Shown: positions 16,361 through 24,985, numbered from the stretch's first letter. The stretch: 48,183 bases of DNA from an uncultured Eubacteriales bacterium (GCA_905201285.1 CAJKNM010000005.1:1-48183); one strand, 5' to 3'. Made by a program: numbers and translations. The notes: generated by a model from the letters alone, not told the origin.

Positions 16361-17377
16361 ATGTTAGGACAGGATATAGGCATAGATTTAGGAACCTCTT
16401 CGATTCTGATATATGTCAAGGACAGAGGAATCATTGCGAATGAACCGTCGGTTGTCGCTATTGATAAAGAGTCGGGTCAGCTTTTGGCTGTCGGCAGAGA
16501 GGCACAGCAAATGCTTGGCAGAACACCGGGAAGTATTGTTGCGGTGCGTCCTCTTAAAGAGGGAGTAATTTCAGATTACAGCGTGACAGAGAGGATGCTT
16601 AAATATTTTCTTCAGCGTATAACAAAGGGGAGTCTTTTGTCAAGCTTGTTTAAGCCGCGTGTGGTTATATGCGTTCCGAGCGGAGTTACCGAGGTGGAGG
16701 AACGCGCGGTAATCGACGCCGCTATGCAGGCGGGGGCGGGCCGCGTTCATCTCATTGAAGAACCCCTTGCCGCTGCTATAGGTGTGGGAATCGATATATC
16801 ACAGCCGTGCGGAAGTATGGTGGTTGATATGGGCGGCGGAACGACCGATATAGCGGTTATTTCGCTTGGCGGAATTGTTCACAGCGAGTCGATAAAGCTT
16901 GCCGGAAGCACATTTGATGAGGCGATAATTAAGTATATCCGCCGCAAGTATAATATTCTGGTCGGTGAACGAACCGCTGAAGAGTTAAAGGTTAAGATTG
17001 GATGTGCGTCAAAACGGGACAAGCTTTTGGCTATGGACGTCAGAGGCAGGAGCCTTATTTCGGGTTTGCCTAAAACACTGCAGATTACCTCAGATGAGGT
17101 TTATGAGGCGCTCTCCGAGCCTGCGGGAACAATCGTGGATTCGATAAAAAATGTGCTTGAGGATACCCCTCCCGAATTGGTGGGCGATATAAGTGCAAGA
17201 GGTATAATATTAACCGGCGGCGGAGCACGGCTTTACGGAATGGGCCGCAGGATTCAAGCGGAAACCGGAATAAAAACCGTTGTTGCCGAATCTCCTAACG
17301 AATGTGTTGCGCTCGGAACGGGCAAGGCCCTTGAAAATATGAGCCTTATTAAGAATTATAATGGCTGTAGGGGCTGA
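16361..17377 (+). CDS. mreB: Rod-shape protein MreB/Mbl
   Basis: 338 residues of the actin fold. Visible are the phosphate-1 loop (GIDLGTSSILIYV), the connect region (PRVVICVPSGVTEVEERAV), HLIEEPLAAAIGVG, the phosphate-2 loop (MVVDMGGGTTDIAVIS), GSTFDEAIIKYIR, and the adenosine motif ILTGGGARLYGM. MreB filaments lie under the membrane and guide lateral wall synthesis. There is no mreC or mreD beside it, so this is a solitary paralogue, as Mbl or MreBH are in bacilli. GGAGAAAGG precedes the ATG at 16361. It has its own promoter with a repeated element behind it. Confidence 0.93.
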   Translation: MLGQDIGIDLGTSSILIYVKDRGIIANEPSVVAIDKESGQLLAVGREAQQMLGRTPGSIVAVRPLKEGVISDYSVTERMLKYFLQRITKGSLLSSLFKPRVVICVPSGVTEVEERAVIDAAMQAGAGRVHLIEEPLAAAIGVGIDISQPCGSMVVDMGGGTTDIAVISLGGIVHSESIKLAGSTFDEAIIKYIRRKYNILVGERTAEELKVKIGCASKRDKLLAMDVRGRSLISGLPKTLQITSDEVYEALSEPAGTIVDSIKNVLEDTPPELVGDISARGIILTGGGARLYGMGRRIQAETGIKTVVAESPNECVALGTGKALENMSLIKNYNGCRG

Positions 17378-17393
17378 TGATTTACATACAAAG

Positions 17394-17429
17394 AAAACAC
17401 CGCCGCGTATTCTTACACGGCGGTGTTTT
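17394..17429. terminator. Bidirectional terminator between mreB and the SGNH gene
   Basis: AAAACACCGCCG (17394-17405) pairs perfectly with CGGCGGTGTTTT (17418-17429). The outer A and T runs give a U tail in both directions, fitting the convergent genes on either side. Confidence 0.92.
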
Positions 17430-17434
17430 GGATT

Positions 17435-18085
17435 TTACAGAGCTTTTAAAAAGCTTAAAAGGCACTTAGCGACTTTTTCGGCCCCTGCATCATTCGGATG
17501 AAGTCCGTCGGGCATATATAGCTCTTTTAATATTTCAACTTCCGGCTGAAGGCCGCTTACGGCATATAAGTCCAAAGTGGGAATAGCATAGTATCTCGTG
17601 ACCTCTTTGATTATATCAACATATCCTGAAAGGGGAGCCTGATTTCTTATGCCTATCTCGTTTATTACACGATTTTCGTCAAGGCGGTGAAGCGGCGTCA
17701 TAAAGATGATGGTTGCATATGGATACTTGTTAATCAGCTTTTGACAAAGCGTGTGAAGTGCGCCATAGAACGTATGTACATCGGTGTTCTCGAATGTTCC
17801 GAGAGCCACGTCGCCGTGACCGTAATCGTTTGTTCCCCCGAACACCACAACGATATCAGCGTCATCGTCCATCTGATCGGCGCGCATAACAAAGTCTTGA
17901 TCCCATTGCTCGTTCGTCGGCTTTGTCTGAGGTGCGATTCTTGTGCCGCCTATTCCATAGTTGCGTACCTCTGCGCCGCTAAGCCGTCCGAAAACAGAGA
18001 CGTAGTTATTTTCGGGGCAGGACGCACCAGTGCCTTCGGTGATGCTGTCGCCTAAAAAATTTATTTTCTTGTCTTTTAATTCCAT
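17435..18085 (-). CDS. SGNH/GDSL-family hydrolase
   Basis: 216 residues. The four SGNH blocks are present: block I FLGDSITEGTGA with the nucleophilic Ser, block II Gly in NYGIGGTRI, block III VVVFGGTNDYGHGD with Asn, and block V YMPDGLHPNDAGAEKVA with the catalytic Asp and His. No signal peptide, so it appears cytoplasmic. Such enzymes remove acyl groups from lipids, sugars or glycans; the substrate here is not predictable. The start at 18085 has CGGAGGG upstream. It sits where dnaA often lies, upstream of dnaN, but on the opposite strand. Confidence 0.9.
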   Translation of the reverse strand: MELKDKKINFLGDSITEGTGASCPENNYVSVFGRLSGAEVRNYGIGGTRIAPQTKPTNEQWDQDFVMRADQMDDDADIVVVFGGTNDYGHGDVALGTFENTDVHTFYGALHTLCQKLINKYPYATIIFMTPLHRLDENRVINEIGIRNQAPLSGYVDIIKEVTRYYAIPTLDLYAVSGLQPEVEILKELYMPDGLHPNDAGAEKVAKCLLSFLKAL

Positions 18086-18137
18086 TTTTATCCCTCCGAT
18101 TTTGTTAATAAACGCAAGAATTTAAAATTACGGTGGC

Positions 18138-18166
18138 AGTATAGCACAGTTTTTGTCAAACGTCAA
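18138..18166 (-). promoter_or_regulatory. Promoter of the SGNH hydrolase gene
   Basis: On the minus strand TTGACG (18166-18161), 17 bases, TATACT (18143-18138). Confidence 0.72.
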
Positions 18167-18270
18167 GGGCTTAAATGAATAAATTGTTAGATTTTCGTTT
18201 AAACGGCTGAACTTGTGCAGGAAAGGTGTAGGAATTTAATAAAAATGTTGGTTTTATTTTGAAAAAAGTC

Positions 18271-18299
18271 TTGTGAAAAATAATGCGTTGTGGTATAAT
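18271..18299 (+). promoter_or_regulatory. Promoter of the dnaN-gyrB operon
   Basis: TTGTGA at 18271-18276, 17 bases, TATAAT at 18294-18299. Confidence 0.75.
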
Positions 18300-18312
18300 A
18301 ATAAGGTATAGA

Positions 18313-18344
18313 ATTATGCCTTAAAGCAATTGTGACGGCATAAT
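18313..18344 (+). promoter_or_regulatory. Inverted repeat in the dnaN leader
   Basis: ATTATGCC (18313-18320) and GGCATAAT (18337-18344) are perfect inverted arms with a 16-base loop, at about +7 to +38 of the dnaN transcript. A related hairpin lies in the recJ leader. Confidence 0.45.
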
Positions 18345-18361
18345 GTTGAGGAGTGTTTTAC

Positions 18362-19474
18362 GTGAGAATTTTATGTGAACAGGAAGTGTTAAACGAAGCG
18401 GTTTCGGTGGTGTCGCGTGCGGTTTCAAGCCGAAGCAGTCTTCCCGTCCTTGAGGGCGTATATATAAAGGCGAGTGATGACGGAAAGGTTAAGCTGACCG
18501 GAAACGATATGGAAATCGGTATTGAGGCTGTTATCGATGCCGAGGTTATGCAGCCGGGCGAAATTGTTATAAATGCAAAAATGCTCAGCGGAATAATTCG
18601 TTCTCTCACAGCGGGAAAGGTAAGCATAGAGACAAATGACAAAAATCAGACCCTGATAAAAAGCGGCAGTGCCAAATTTGAAATAGCAGGTATTTCTTCT
18701 GATGAATTTCCGGATTTACCGATTGTTGATCCGGAATATTCAATCAGCATTCCGGTGAATATCCTGAAAGAGATGATCACCAAGACGGGGTTTGCTGTTG
18801 CTGTCAGCGAGAACAATCCAATACTGACCGGATGTCTTCTCGAAATCAGAAACACCGGTCTTACTATGGTTGCTCTTGACGGCTTCAGACTGGCAATGTG
18901 CAAGACGGCTATGGAAAATGATTTTGAAGAACATTCTATGATTATTCCTGAAAAGTCTCTCAATGAACTCGGAAGGGTTCTCGGCGATACGGATGAAGAG
19001 GTCAAGGTTGCCGCCACATCCCGGAATGCCATATTTATGTTCGATAATATCAAGATGGTCACACGCCTTATCGAGGGAAATTATATTAATTATGAGAGCG
19101 TAATTCCGAAAGACAGTGCGATTGAATTTGATTGCTCAACCGCTCAGCTTCTCGAATCGATACAGAGGGTGTCTTTGATTATACTGAACGATGTTGTCAA
19201 AAGTCCGGTAAGATTCAATATTGAGGACGGAAATATTAATATTTCGTGCACAACATCAGCGGGAAGCGTTGATGATAACATTCCGATAGACTTAACCGAT
19301 GCGGCTTTGGAAATCGGTTTCTATAACAGATACCTGCTTGAGGCGTTCAGAGTCATCGATTCCGAAATCGTACATATCAAGCTGAACACGGCGACAGGAC
19401 CTATGGTTATTACTCCCACGGACGGGGATGACTTTTTGTATCTGATATTGCCGTTGAGACTTCATGCGGAATAA
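18362..19474 (+). CDS. dnaN: DNA polymerase III beta sliding clamp
   Basis: 371 residues, the usual length. Three similar clamp domains: about 1-120 (VVSRAVSSRSSLPVLEGVYI), 125-245 (VAVSENNPILTGCLLEI, LVALDGFRLAMCK-like), and 250-370, ending in the standard PLRLHAE-type tail after MVITPTDGDDFLYLILP. The clamp encircles DNA and tethers polymerase and repair proteins. The start is a GTG at 18362 because GAGGAG (18348-18353) lies 8 bases upstream; the in-frame GTG at 18353 overlaps that site. It heads an operon with recF, remB and gyrB, but dnaA and the S4-domain gene yaaA, usual neighbours in Bacillota, are absent. Confidence 0.96.
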   Translation: MRILCEQEVLNEAVSVVSRAVSSRSSLPVLEGVYIKASDDGKVKLTGNDMEIGIEAVIDAEVMQPGEIVINAKMLSGIIRSLTAGKVSIETNDKNQTLIKSGSAKFEIAGISSDEFPDLPIVDPEYSISIPVNILKEMITKTGFAVAVSENNPILTGCLLEIRNTGLTMVALDGFRLAMCKTAMENDFEEHSMIIPEKSLNELGRVLGDTDEEVKVAATSRNAIFMFDNIKMVTRLIEGNYINYESVIPKDSAIEFDCSTAQLLESIQRVSLIILNDVVKSPVRFNIEDGNINISCTTSAGSVDDNIPIDLTDAALEIGFYNRYLLEAFRVIDSEIVHIKLNTATGPMVITPTDGDDFLYLILPLRLHAE

Positions 19475-19498
19475 TGTCTTGTAAGGGGAAGTTTTTGG

Positions 19499-20596
19499 AT
19501 GATAGCTTTGCGTTTAGAACTTGAGAATTATCGGAATTACACTCGGCAGGAGCTTGACTTCGGCGAGGGTGTAAACGTAATATACGGTGATAATGCTCAG
19601 GGTAAGACAAATATACTTGAGGCGGTTTACTTTTTCGCGATGGGAAAGTCAAACCGTGCCCGCACAGACGCCGAGCTTATTCGGCACGGCGAGGACAAGG
19701 CGCGGGTATGCCTTGAGTTTTCTGACCGAAGCAGAACGAATATTGTTGATGTGGAAATCTACCGCGATAAACGAAAGAAGATTCAGATAAACGAGATACC
19801 GATAAAGCGCAGCAGCGAGCTTGTGCGCAGGTTTAACGTTGTATACTTCGGACCTGAATATTTAAGCCTTGTGAAAGACGGCCCAGGGGTCAGACGGAAA
19901 AATCTTGATATACTGATAAGCCAGATAAAGCCGGGATATATGGCGGCGTTGGGAGAGCTTAAAAAGATAGTTGAGAGCAAGAACGCCCTGCTTCGGATGG
20001 AACACCCGAACAAGACTATGCTTGATATAATGGATGACAAGCTTTCGGCTGCGGCGGCTAATATTATTCTTCACCGTGCGCTTTATATAAGCAGGATTGA
20101 GAACTTTGCAAGGGAGCTTCAGGCCGATATTTCAAACGGAACAGAAGAGCTTGAAATGAAATACAAGTGCTGTATAGGTGATGTCAGCGGCCTTGATACA
20201 GAGGGAATACGCTCGGCCGTCCGCGCGAAGCTTGAAGAGGCACGCCCGCGTGAGATGAGACTTTGCGAATCGACCATAGGTCCGCACCGTGAAGATATAG
20301 GCTTTTTTATAAATGGTATGGAGGCGCGGCTTTATTCATCACAGGGACAGCAAAAGACGATTGTTATGGCGAATAAGCTGGCCGAGGTTGAGCTTATTCG
20401 TGCTGAGACAAATGAGATGCCGGTGCTTCTGCTTGACGATATAATGAGTGAGCTTGACAGAACGCGCCGCGATTATATTCTCGGTCGTATAAATAATATG
20501 CAGATATTGATTACCTGTACGGATACCGAAGGGATGAAAGTCCCTGAGGGTGCGTACAGAATTGAGGTAGAAAACGGACACGCGAGGGCGGTCTGA
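19499..20596 (+). CDS. recF: DNA replication and repair protein RecF
   Basis: 365 residues. SMC-like ATPase with Walker A GDNAQGKTN near residue 35, the Q-loop region following, the signature motif YSSQGQQKTIVMA, and Walker B VLLLDDIMSELD near the C-terminus. RecF binds gapped DNA with RecO/RecR and loads RecA onto stalled forks. The ATG at 19499 follows AAGGGGAA and lies 24 bases after dnaN. The remB start is 16 bases beyond its stop. Confidence 0.96.
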   Translation: MIALRLELENYRNYTRQELDFGEGVNVIYGDNAQGKTNILEAVYFFAMGKSNRARTDAELIRHGEDKARVCLEFSDRSRTNIVDVEIYRDKRKKIQINEIPIKRSSELVRRFNVVYFGPEYLSLVKDGPGVRRKNLDILISQIKPGYMAALGELKKIVESKNALLRMEHPNKTMLDIMDDKLSAAAANIILHRALYISRIENFARELQADISNGTEELEMKYKCCIGDVSGLDTEGIRSAVRAKLEEARPREMRLCESTIGPHREDIGFFINGMEARLYSSQGQQKTIVMANKLAEVELIRAETNEMPVLLLDDIMSELDRTRRDYILGRINNMQILITCTDTEGMKVPEGAYRIEVENGHARAV

Positions 20597-20612
20597 TTAA
20601 GGTGGTGTGCGA

Positions 20613-20867
20613 ATGTATTTACATCTCGGAAAGGGAACGGTGGTCAACACCGCGGACATAATAGCTATTATGGATTTAGAGAGTTCATCGCACTCGCCGA
20701 GTACGCGTGAGTTTCTCAAAATAGTTGAAGAGGAAGGCTTTGTCAGAAATGTTTCTGAGGAGCTTCCGAAAACGTATATAATATGTGAGATAGACGGTCA
20801 GTCGGTGGTGTATGTTACGAATATTTCGTCAAAGGCGCTTGCCGGCAGAGCCGAGAAGTACAGATAA
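20613..20867 (+). CDS. remB: Extracellular-matrix regulator RemB (DUF370)
   Basis: 84 residues. The start MYLHLGKGTVVNTADIIAIMD matches the RemA/RemB (DUF370) fold and the standard RemB position between recF and gyrB. Family knowledge: RemA-like proteins form rings that bind DNA and activate matrix genes in Bacillus; RemB is the paralogue. The ATG at 20613 is chosen over the GTG at 20607 since AAGGTGG lies before it and homologues begin MYLHLG. The final ~20 residues (VVYVTNISSKALAGRAEK) are also family-typical. Confidence 0.88.
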   Translation: MYLHLGKGTVVNTADIIAIMDLESSSHSPSTREFLKIVEEEGFVRNVSEELPKTYIICEIDGQSVVYVTNISSKALAGRAEKYR

Positions 20868-20887
20868 AGAAACAGGAGTTGAGATAA

Positions 20888-22834
20888 GTGGCAGAAGAAC
20901 ATATTGCAAGTATGATGGGTGATGCGGAATATGATGCGAACCAAATCCAGGTTCTTGAAGGGCTTGAGGCGGTTCGCAAGCGTCCGGGTATGTATATCGG
21001 CTCGACCTCTTCGAGAGGCCTTCACCATTTGGTGTATGAGATAGTTGATAACTCTATAGATGAGGCGCTTGCCGGATTTTGTAAGCACATTAAGGTGGTT
21101 ATCGAAAAGGATAACTCGATTACCGTTACTGATGACGGCCGCGGTATCCCGGTGGGAATCCACCCTAAAATGGGAATTCCGGCAGTTGAGGTTGTATTCA
21201 CCATTCTGCACGCCGGAGGTAAGTTCGGCGGCGGCGGATATAAGGTGTCGGGCGGCTTGCACGGCGTCGGCGCATCGGTGGTAAACGCTCTTTCGGAATA
21301 TCTTGAGGTGGAAATCCGAAACGGCGAACACGTATTTTATCAGAAGTACGAACGCGGCAAGAGCTGCGGCCCGCTTAAACAAATCGGGGATACGACCGAG
21401 ACCGGAACAAAGGTTCATTTCAAGCCGGACGGTGAAATTTTCGAGGATTTGGTTTATGATTTTGATACGCTTTTGCTCAGGCTCCGCGAGCAGGCATTCT
21501 TAAATGCCGGCGTTCATATAACTCTTACAGATGACCGTGACGGTCAGCACAATGGAGAAAAACGCACCGAGGATATGGTGTATGAGGGCGGTATTCGTGA
21601 ATTTGTAAAATACATTAACAGAAATAAAGAGCCGATTCACCCCGATGTAATATATGTCAATGCGGTACGTGAGAATTCCGAAGCGGAGGTTGCGCTTCAG
21701 TATAATGACGGCTATAGCGAGAATATAATCAGCTTTGCGAACAACATAAATACAACCGAGGGCGGAACGCACGAGGTCGGCTTTAAGTCGGCACTGACCA
21801 AGGTTATAAACGATTATGCCAGAAAGTATAAGTTCCTGAAGGATAACGACGATAACCTGAGAGGCGAGGACGTGCGCGAGGGTCTGTCTTGTGTAATAAG
21901 CGTTAAAGTTACCGAGGCACAGTTTGAAGGTCAGACAAAGACCAAGCTCGGCAACAGCGAGATGCGTTCTATAGTTGAAAAAATGGTAAACGAAAAGCTG
22001 TCGGAATTCTTTGAGGAAAATCCGGCGGTTGCTAAGATAATCGTAGATAAATCACTCACCGCTTCGCGTGCCCGTGAGGCGGCGAAGAGAGCGAGAGAGA
22101 ATACAAGGCGTAAGGGCGCGCTCGAAAGCTCATCCCTTCCGGGTAAGCTTGCGGATTGTTCCGACAAGGATAACACCTATACCGAGATATATATCGTCGA
22201 GGGAGATTCGGCGGGCGGCTCGGCAAAGCAAGGCCGCGACAGACGGTTTCAGGCTATCCTTCCGCTTTGGGGAAAAATGCTGAATGTTGAAAAGGCGAGG
22301 GTTGATAAGGTCTATGGAAACGACAAGCTGACCCCGGTTATTACAGCGCTCGGAGCGGGCTTTGGTGAGGACTTTAATCCCGAAAAGCTTCGCTACGGAA
22401 AGATAGTCATTATGGCCGATGCCGATGTCGACGGGGCACATATCAGAACGCTTCTTTTGACGTTTTTCTTTAGATTTATGCGTCCGCTTATCGAGGAAGG
22501 CCATGTGTATATTGCACAGCCGCCGCTCTATCGGATAACGAGGGGAAAGGTTCACCGCTATGCGTACAGCGATGCTGAGCTTAAACAGATACTTGCCGAT
22601 ATGGGCGAGGGCAGACAGCCGACCATTCAGAGATATAAGGGTCTCGGTGAGATGGATCCCGAACAGCTGTGGGAAACGACTATGAACCCCGAGACGAGGG
22701 TTATGCTTCGCGTGGATTTAGAGGACGCACGTCAGGCGGATGAAACCTTCACCATTTTGATGGGTGATAAGGTTGAACCGCGGCGTAAGTTTATTGAGGA
22801 TTATTCGTCAACGGTTGTAAATCTTGACATTTAA
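20888..22834 (+). CDS. gyrB: DNA gyrase subunit B
   Basis: 648 residues, full length for Gram-positive GyrB. The GHKL ATPase has VYEIVDNSIDEALAG (catalytic Glu, Asn), VTDDGRGIPVG and GLHGVGASVVNALS (ATP lid). The transducer follows to about 400, then the Toprim domain with EGDSAGGSAKQGRDR and MADADVDGAHIRTLLLT, and the C-terminal QRYKGLGEMDPEQLWETTM. GyrB drives negative supercoiling with GyrA. It starts with GTG at 20888, AGGAG upstream. gyrA is not next; a ThyX-like gene follows after 33 bases. The YKGLGEM and Toprim motifs favour GyrB, and operon position excludes ParE. Confidence 0.97.
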   Translation: MAEEHIASMMGDAEYDANQIQVLEGLEAVRKRPGMYIGSTSSRGLHHLVYEIVDNSIDEALAGFCKHIKVVIEKDNSITVTDDGRGIPVGIHPKMGIPAVEVVFTILHAGGKFGGGGYKVSGGLHGVGASVVNALSEYLEVEIRNGEHVFYQKYERGKSCGPLKQIGDTTETGTKVHFKPDGEIFEDLVYDFDTLLLRLREQAFLNAGVHITLTDDRDGQHNGEKRTEDMVYEGGIREFVKYINRNKEPIHPDVIYVNAVRENSEAEVALQYNDGYSENIISFANNINTTEGGTHEVGFKSALTKVINDYARKYKFLKDNDDNLRGEDVREGLSCVISVKVTEAQFEGQTKTKLGNSEMRSIVEKMVNEKLSEFFEENPAVAKIIVDKSLTASRAREAAKRARENTRRKGALESSSLPGKLADCSDKDNTYTEIYIVEGDSAGGSAKQGRDRRFQAILPLWGKMLNVEKARVDKVYGNDKLTPVITALGAGFGEDFNPEKLRYGKIVIMADADVDGAHIRTLLLTFFFRFMRPLIEEGHVYIAQPPLYRITRGKVHRYAYSDAELKQILADMGEGRQPTIQRYKGLGEMDPEQLWETTMNPETRVMLRVDLEDARQADETFTILMGDKVEPRRKFIEDYSSTVVNLDI

Positions 22835-22867
22835 GAGATTTAATGAATTTAACGGAGGTTTTCGAGG

Positions 22868-23482
22868 ATGATAAGGATAGAAAAGGCCGCTGTTATGAAT
22901 TTTGAAGGTGCGATTCGCGGTGCGAGGAATCCGCTTAACAGCTGGGACAGAATCGACAGCTGTTATGACAAGGACGGCAACTATGTTCTGGGCGAGAACG
23001 ATTTGGGTCTTGCCAAAAGGCTGTGCAAGGCGGGAAGCGACCACAGAAAATTCATCAGACAGATATTGGTGTCGGTGGATATAACCGCACCGCTCTATTG
23101 GTGGAAGGAGTTTGACACCTATAAGGTGGCGACGGTTGCAAATTCAACGAGCACAATGCACAAGGTGCACAGCAAGCCGTTTGAATTTGAAGATTTCAGC
23201 TGTGATCATTTGACCGAGGGCGGGCTAAAGGCTCTTGAGGTTCTTCTTGAATATCTTGAAGACTGCCGCATAAAATTTATTGAAACAAAGGATAAATCAT
23301 ACTGGTATGATATTATACAGCTTCTTCCCGAGAGCTATAACCAAACCAGAACCGTCACGATGAATTATGAGAACCTGCTCAATATGTATTTCGCAAGAAG
23401 AAATCATAAGCTTGCGGAGTGGCATACATATTGTGACTGGATTCTGACGCTTCCGTATACGAAAGAACTGTTTTTGCAGTAA
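22868..23482 (+). CDS. Divergent ThyX-fold protein lacking the RHR motif
   Basis: 204 residues. By eye it aligns over its whole length with flavin-dependent thymidylate synthase: the early GAIRGARNP, then KFIRQILVSVDITAPLYWWK (ThyX: segment leading to the RHR motif), and LLPESYNQTRTVTMNYENLL followed by ARRNHKLAEWHTYCDW (ThyX: LPL...VNARSL, LR...HAQWE). The ThyX signature RHRxxSxxxxSxR is replaced by TYKVATVANSTSTM, so the RHR residues and the key Ser are lost, while the late Arg and Trp are kept. It probably no longer makes dTMP by the ThyX route. CGGAGG precedes the ATG, 33 bases after gyrB, so it is in the same operon. Function unknown. Confidence 0.7.
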   Translation: MIRIEKAAVMNFEGAIRGARNPLNSWDRIDSCYDKDGNYVLGENDLGLAKRLCKAGSDHRKFIRQILVSVDITAPLYWWKEFDTYKVATVANSTSTMHKVHSKPFEFEDFSCDHLTEGGLKALEVLLEYLEDCRIKFIETKDKSYWYDIIQLLPESYNQTRTVTMNYENLLNMYFARRNHKLAEWHTYCDWILTLPYTKELFLQ

Positions 23483-23488
23483 TTACTA

Positions 23489-23517
23489 TTGACAAAGTTA
23501 AAAAAATATATTATTAT
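23489..23517 (+). promoter_or_regulatory. Promoter of the ferredoxin gene
   Basis: TTGACA at 23489-23494, 17 bases, TATTAT at 23512-23517, about 34 bases before the ATG. Confidence 0.82.
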
Positions 23518-23550
23518 AAAGGTGTAAAAGCTTAAGTGAGGTGAAGAAGA

Positions 23551-23718
23551 ATGGCATATACAATTAACGATGATTGCATCAGCTGCGGCGCATGTGCAGA
23601 CGCCTGTCCCGTATCTTGCATCTCTGAGGGTGATGGTAAGTACGTTATCAACGCTGACGAATGTATTGATTGCGGTACCTGTGCAAGCACTTGTCCTGTT
23701 GACGCTCCTCAGGCGTAA
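23551..23718 (+). CDS. 2[4Fe-4S] ferredoxin
   Basis: 55 residues, a clostridial-type ferredoxin. The two cluster motifs are CISCGACADACPVSCI and CIDCGTCASTCPVDAP; each has CxxCxxCxxxCP, giving eight Cys for two [4Fe-4S] clusters. The protein is acidic, a low-potential soluble electron carrier for reactions such as pyruvate:ferredoxin oxidoreductase and hydrogenase. GTGAGGTGAAG is the ribosome binding site. It is transcribed alone from a near-consensus promoter and followed by a terminator, in keeping with high expression. Confidence 0.95.
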   Translation: MAYTINDDCISCGACADACPVSCISEGDGKYVINADECIDCGTCASTCPVDAPQA

Positions 23719-23732
23719 GAATATGAGTATTT

Positions 23733-23772
23733 AAAAGGCTGTGTCACATTTTTCTGTGGTACAGCCTTTTAT
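23733..23772 (+). terminator. Terminator of the ferredoxin gene
   Basis: AAAAGGCTGT and ACAGCCTTTT form a perfect outer stem with an inner CACA/TGTG pairing and a short T run. Confidence 0.82.
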
Positions 23773-23865
23773 TGTGAATAAGACGTTAGCCGAAATATGC
23801 CGAAACTATGCTTTTTCGGGTGGTTCGGAATACCTTCCTTCGGCTATAAAAAGGATTTGATATAA

Positions 23866-24588
23866 ATGAACACAGAATTGTTTAAAGAAGGAATGAACCG
23901 GCTTAAAGCTGAAATCAGCGAACGCCAAACGGAACAGTTTATGAAATACTCCAAACTCCTTGTTGAGTGGAATGAAAAGATGAATCTGACAGCGGTAACC
24001 GACCCCGACGGAATCGCGGTGAAGCATTTCTTAGACAGCGTCCTGCCGCTTTATGCTATTGACTTTTCAAAATGTAAGACCCTTGCGGATATAGGAACGG
24101 GGGCGGGGTTCCCCGGGCTTCCGATGAAGATAATGCGCCCGGAATTTGAGCTGACCCTTGTCGATTCGCTGAACAAGCGCATAAACTTTTTAAACGAAGT
24201 GAAAGATGCGCTCGAACTCAAAAATGTGACCTGTATTCACGCCCGAGCCGAGGAACTCGGCAGGGACACCGACTATCGCGAGAAATTTGACGCCGTTGTG
24301 TCGAGGGCGGTCGCGAATATGACGGTTCTGTGCGAATATTGTATGCCTTTTGTTGCTGTCGGCGGAATGTTTGTTGCGCTAAAGGCGGAAAATTCAGCCG
24401 ATGAGCTGGACTCATCAAGGGCAATGATAAAAACCTTAGGCGGAGAGGTTGAGAATAAGCTGTCGGTACCTCTTCCTATGAGCGATATAACGAGAGAACT
24501 TATAGTGATAAGAAAGGTATCCGAAACACCGAAAAGGTTTCCGCGGCGTGCGGATAAAATTAAAAAAAGCGCCTCGGGCAAGGCTTAA
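23866..24588 (+). CDS. rsmG: 16S rRNA m7G527 methyltransferase RsmG
   Basis: 240 residues. NLTAVTDPDGIAVKHFLDS at about 45-63, the SAM-binding loop LADIGTGAGFPGLPMKI, the acidic LTLVDSLNKRINFL, and DAVVSRAVANM are all diagnostic of RsmG (GidB). It methylates N7 of G527 in the 530 loop of 16S rRNA; its loss gives low-level streptomycin resistance in other bacteria. The basic Lys/Arg/Ser tail is typical of clostridial forms. It usually lies beside mnmG; here it stands alone. AAAAGGA lies before the ATG, at slightly long spacing. No clear promoter was found. Confidence 0.95.
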   Translation: MNTELFKEGMNRLKAEISERQTEQFMKYSKLLVEWNEKMNLTAVTDPDGIAVKHFLDSVLPLYAIDFSKCKTLADIGTGAGFPGLPMKIMRPEFELTLVDSLNKRINFLNEVKDALELKNVTCIHARAEELGRDTDYREKFDAVVSRAVANMTVLCEYCMPFVAVGGMFVALKAENSADELDSSRAMIKTLGGEVENKLSVPLPMSDITRELIVIRKVSETPKRFPRRADKIKKSASGKA

Positions 24589-24633
24589 AAAAGCAACACC
24601 CGCGGCGCAAAGCTTATGCTTTAAAAGGACAGT

Positions 24634-24669
24634 AAGCGTATTCTTTAAAATAATACAAAGATTACGCTT
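24634..24669 (-). terminator. Possible hairpin at the 3' end of the DUF1292 gene
   Basis: AAGCGTATTCTTT (24634-24646) pairs with AAAGATTACGCTT (24657-24669) with one mismatch. The stem includes the last codons and stop of the DUF1292 gene. T tract is weak. Confidence 0.35.
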
Positions 24670-24949
24670 CAAAGTCGAACTTATCTGCGTTTCGGTCTCT
24701 GAATATTTCATAAACCGCAGATAAAATGTCGTTGTCGAAAATCTGAGACAGAACGGCTTCGCCGTTTCCGTCATCTTCTGTTCTGAATATGACGATTTCG
24801 GTTACTTCCTCTTCGCTGTCATCGTAGGGAATACAGATGACATATTCGTTGTCCTTATACAAAACCGTATCAAGGTGTTCAAAAACGGTCTTGTTTCCGT
24901 CCTCATCATAGAGGTCTATTAAATATTCGTTTTCAGGTAATTCAGCCAT
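24662..24949 (-). CDS. DUF1292 family protein (YrzB-like)
   Basis: 95 residues, acidic. The pattern YLIDLYDEDGNKTVFEHLDTVLYKDNEYVICIP followed by acidic residues and EIVIFR is that of DUF1292 proteins, small cytosolic proteins found next to ruvX in Bacillota (B. subtilis yrzB beside yrrK). No function is established. Here it ends the glyA-rarA-ruvX operon, with the deacetylase gene inserted between it and ruvX. GAGGAG sits 6 bases before the ATG at 24949. Confidence 0.87.
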   Translation of the reverse strand: MAELPENEYLIDLYDEDGNKTVFEHLDTVLYKDNEYVICIPYDDSEEEVTEIVIFRTEDDGNGEAVLSQIFDNDILSAVYEIFRDRNADKFDFEA

Positions 24950-24985
24950 AAAAATCTCCTCGTTTCATATTATTACGTTATTTTA

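Noticed and set aside
18086..18361. oriC upstream of dnaN
   Set aside because: No DnaA-box (TTATCCACA-like) cluster or AT-rich unwinding repeats were found.
22130..22555. 141-codon minus-strand frame
   Set aside because: Antisense to the gyrB Toprim region; low-complexity basic translation and no start signal.
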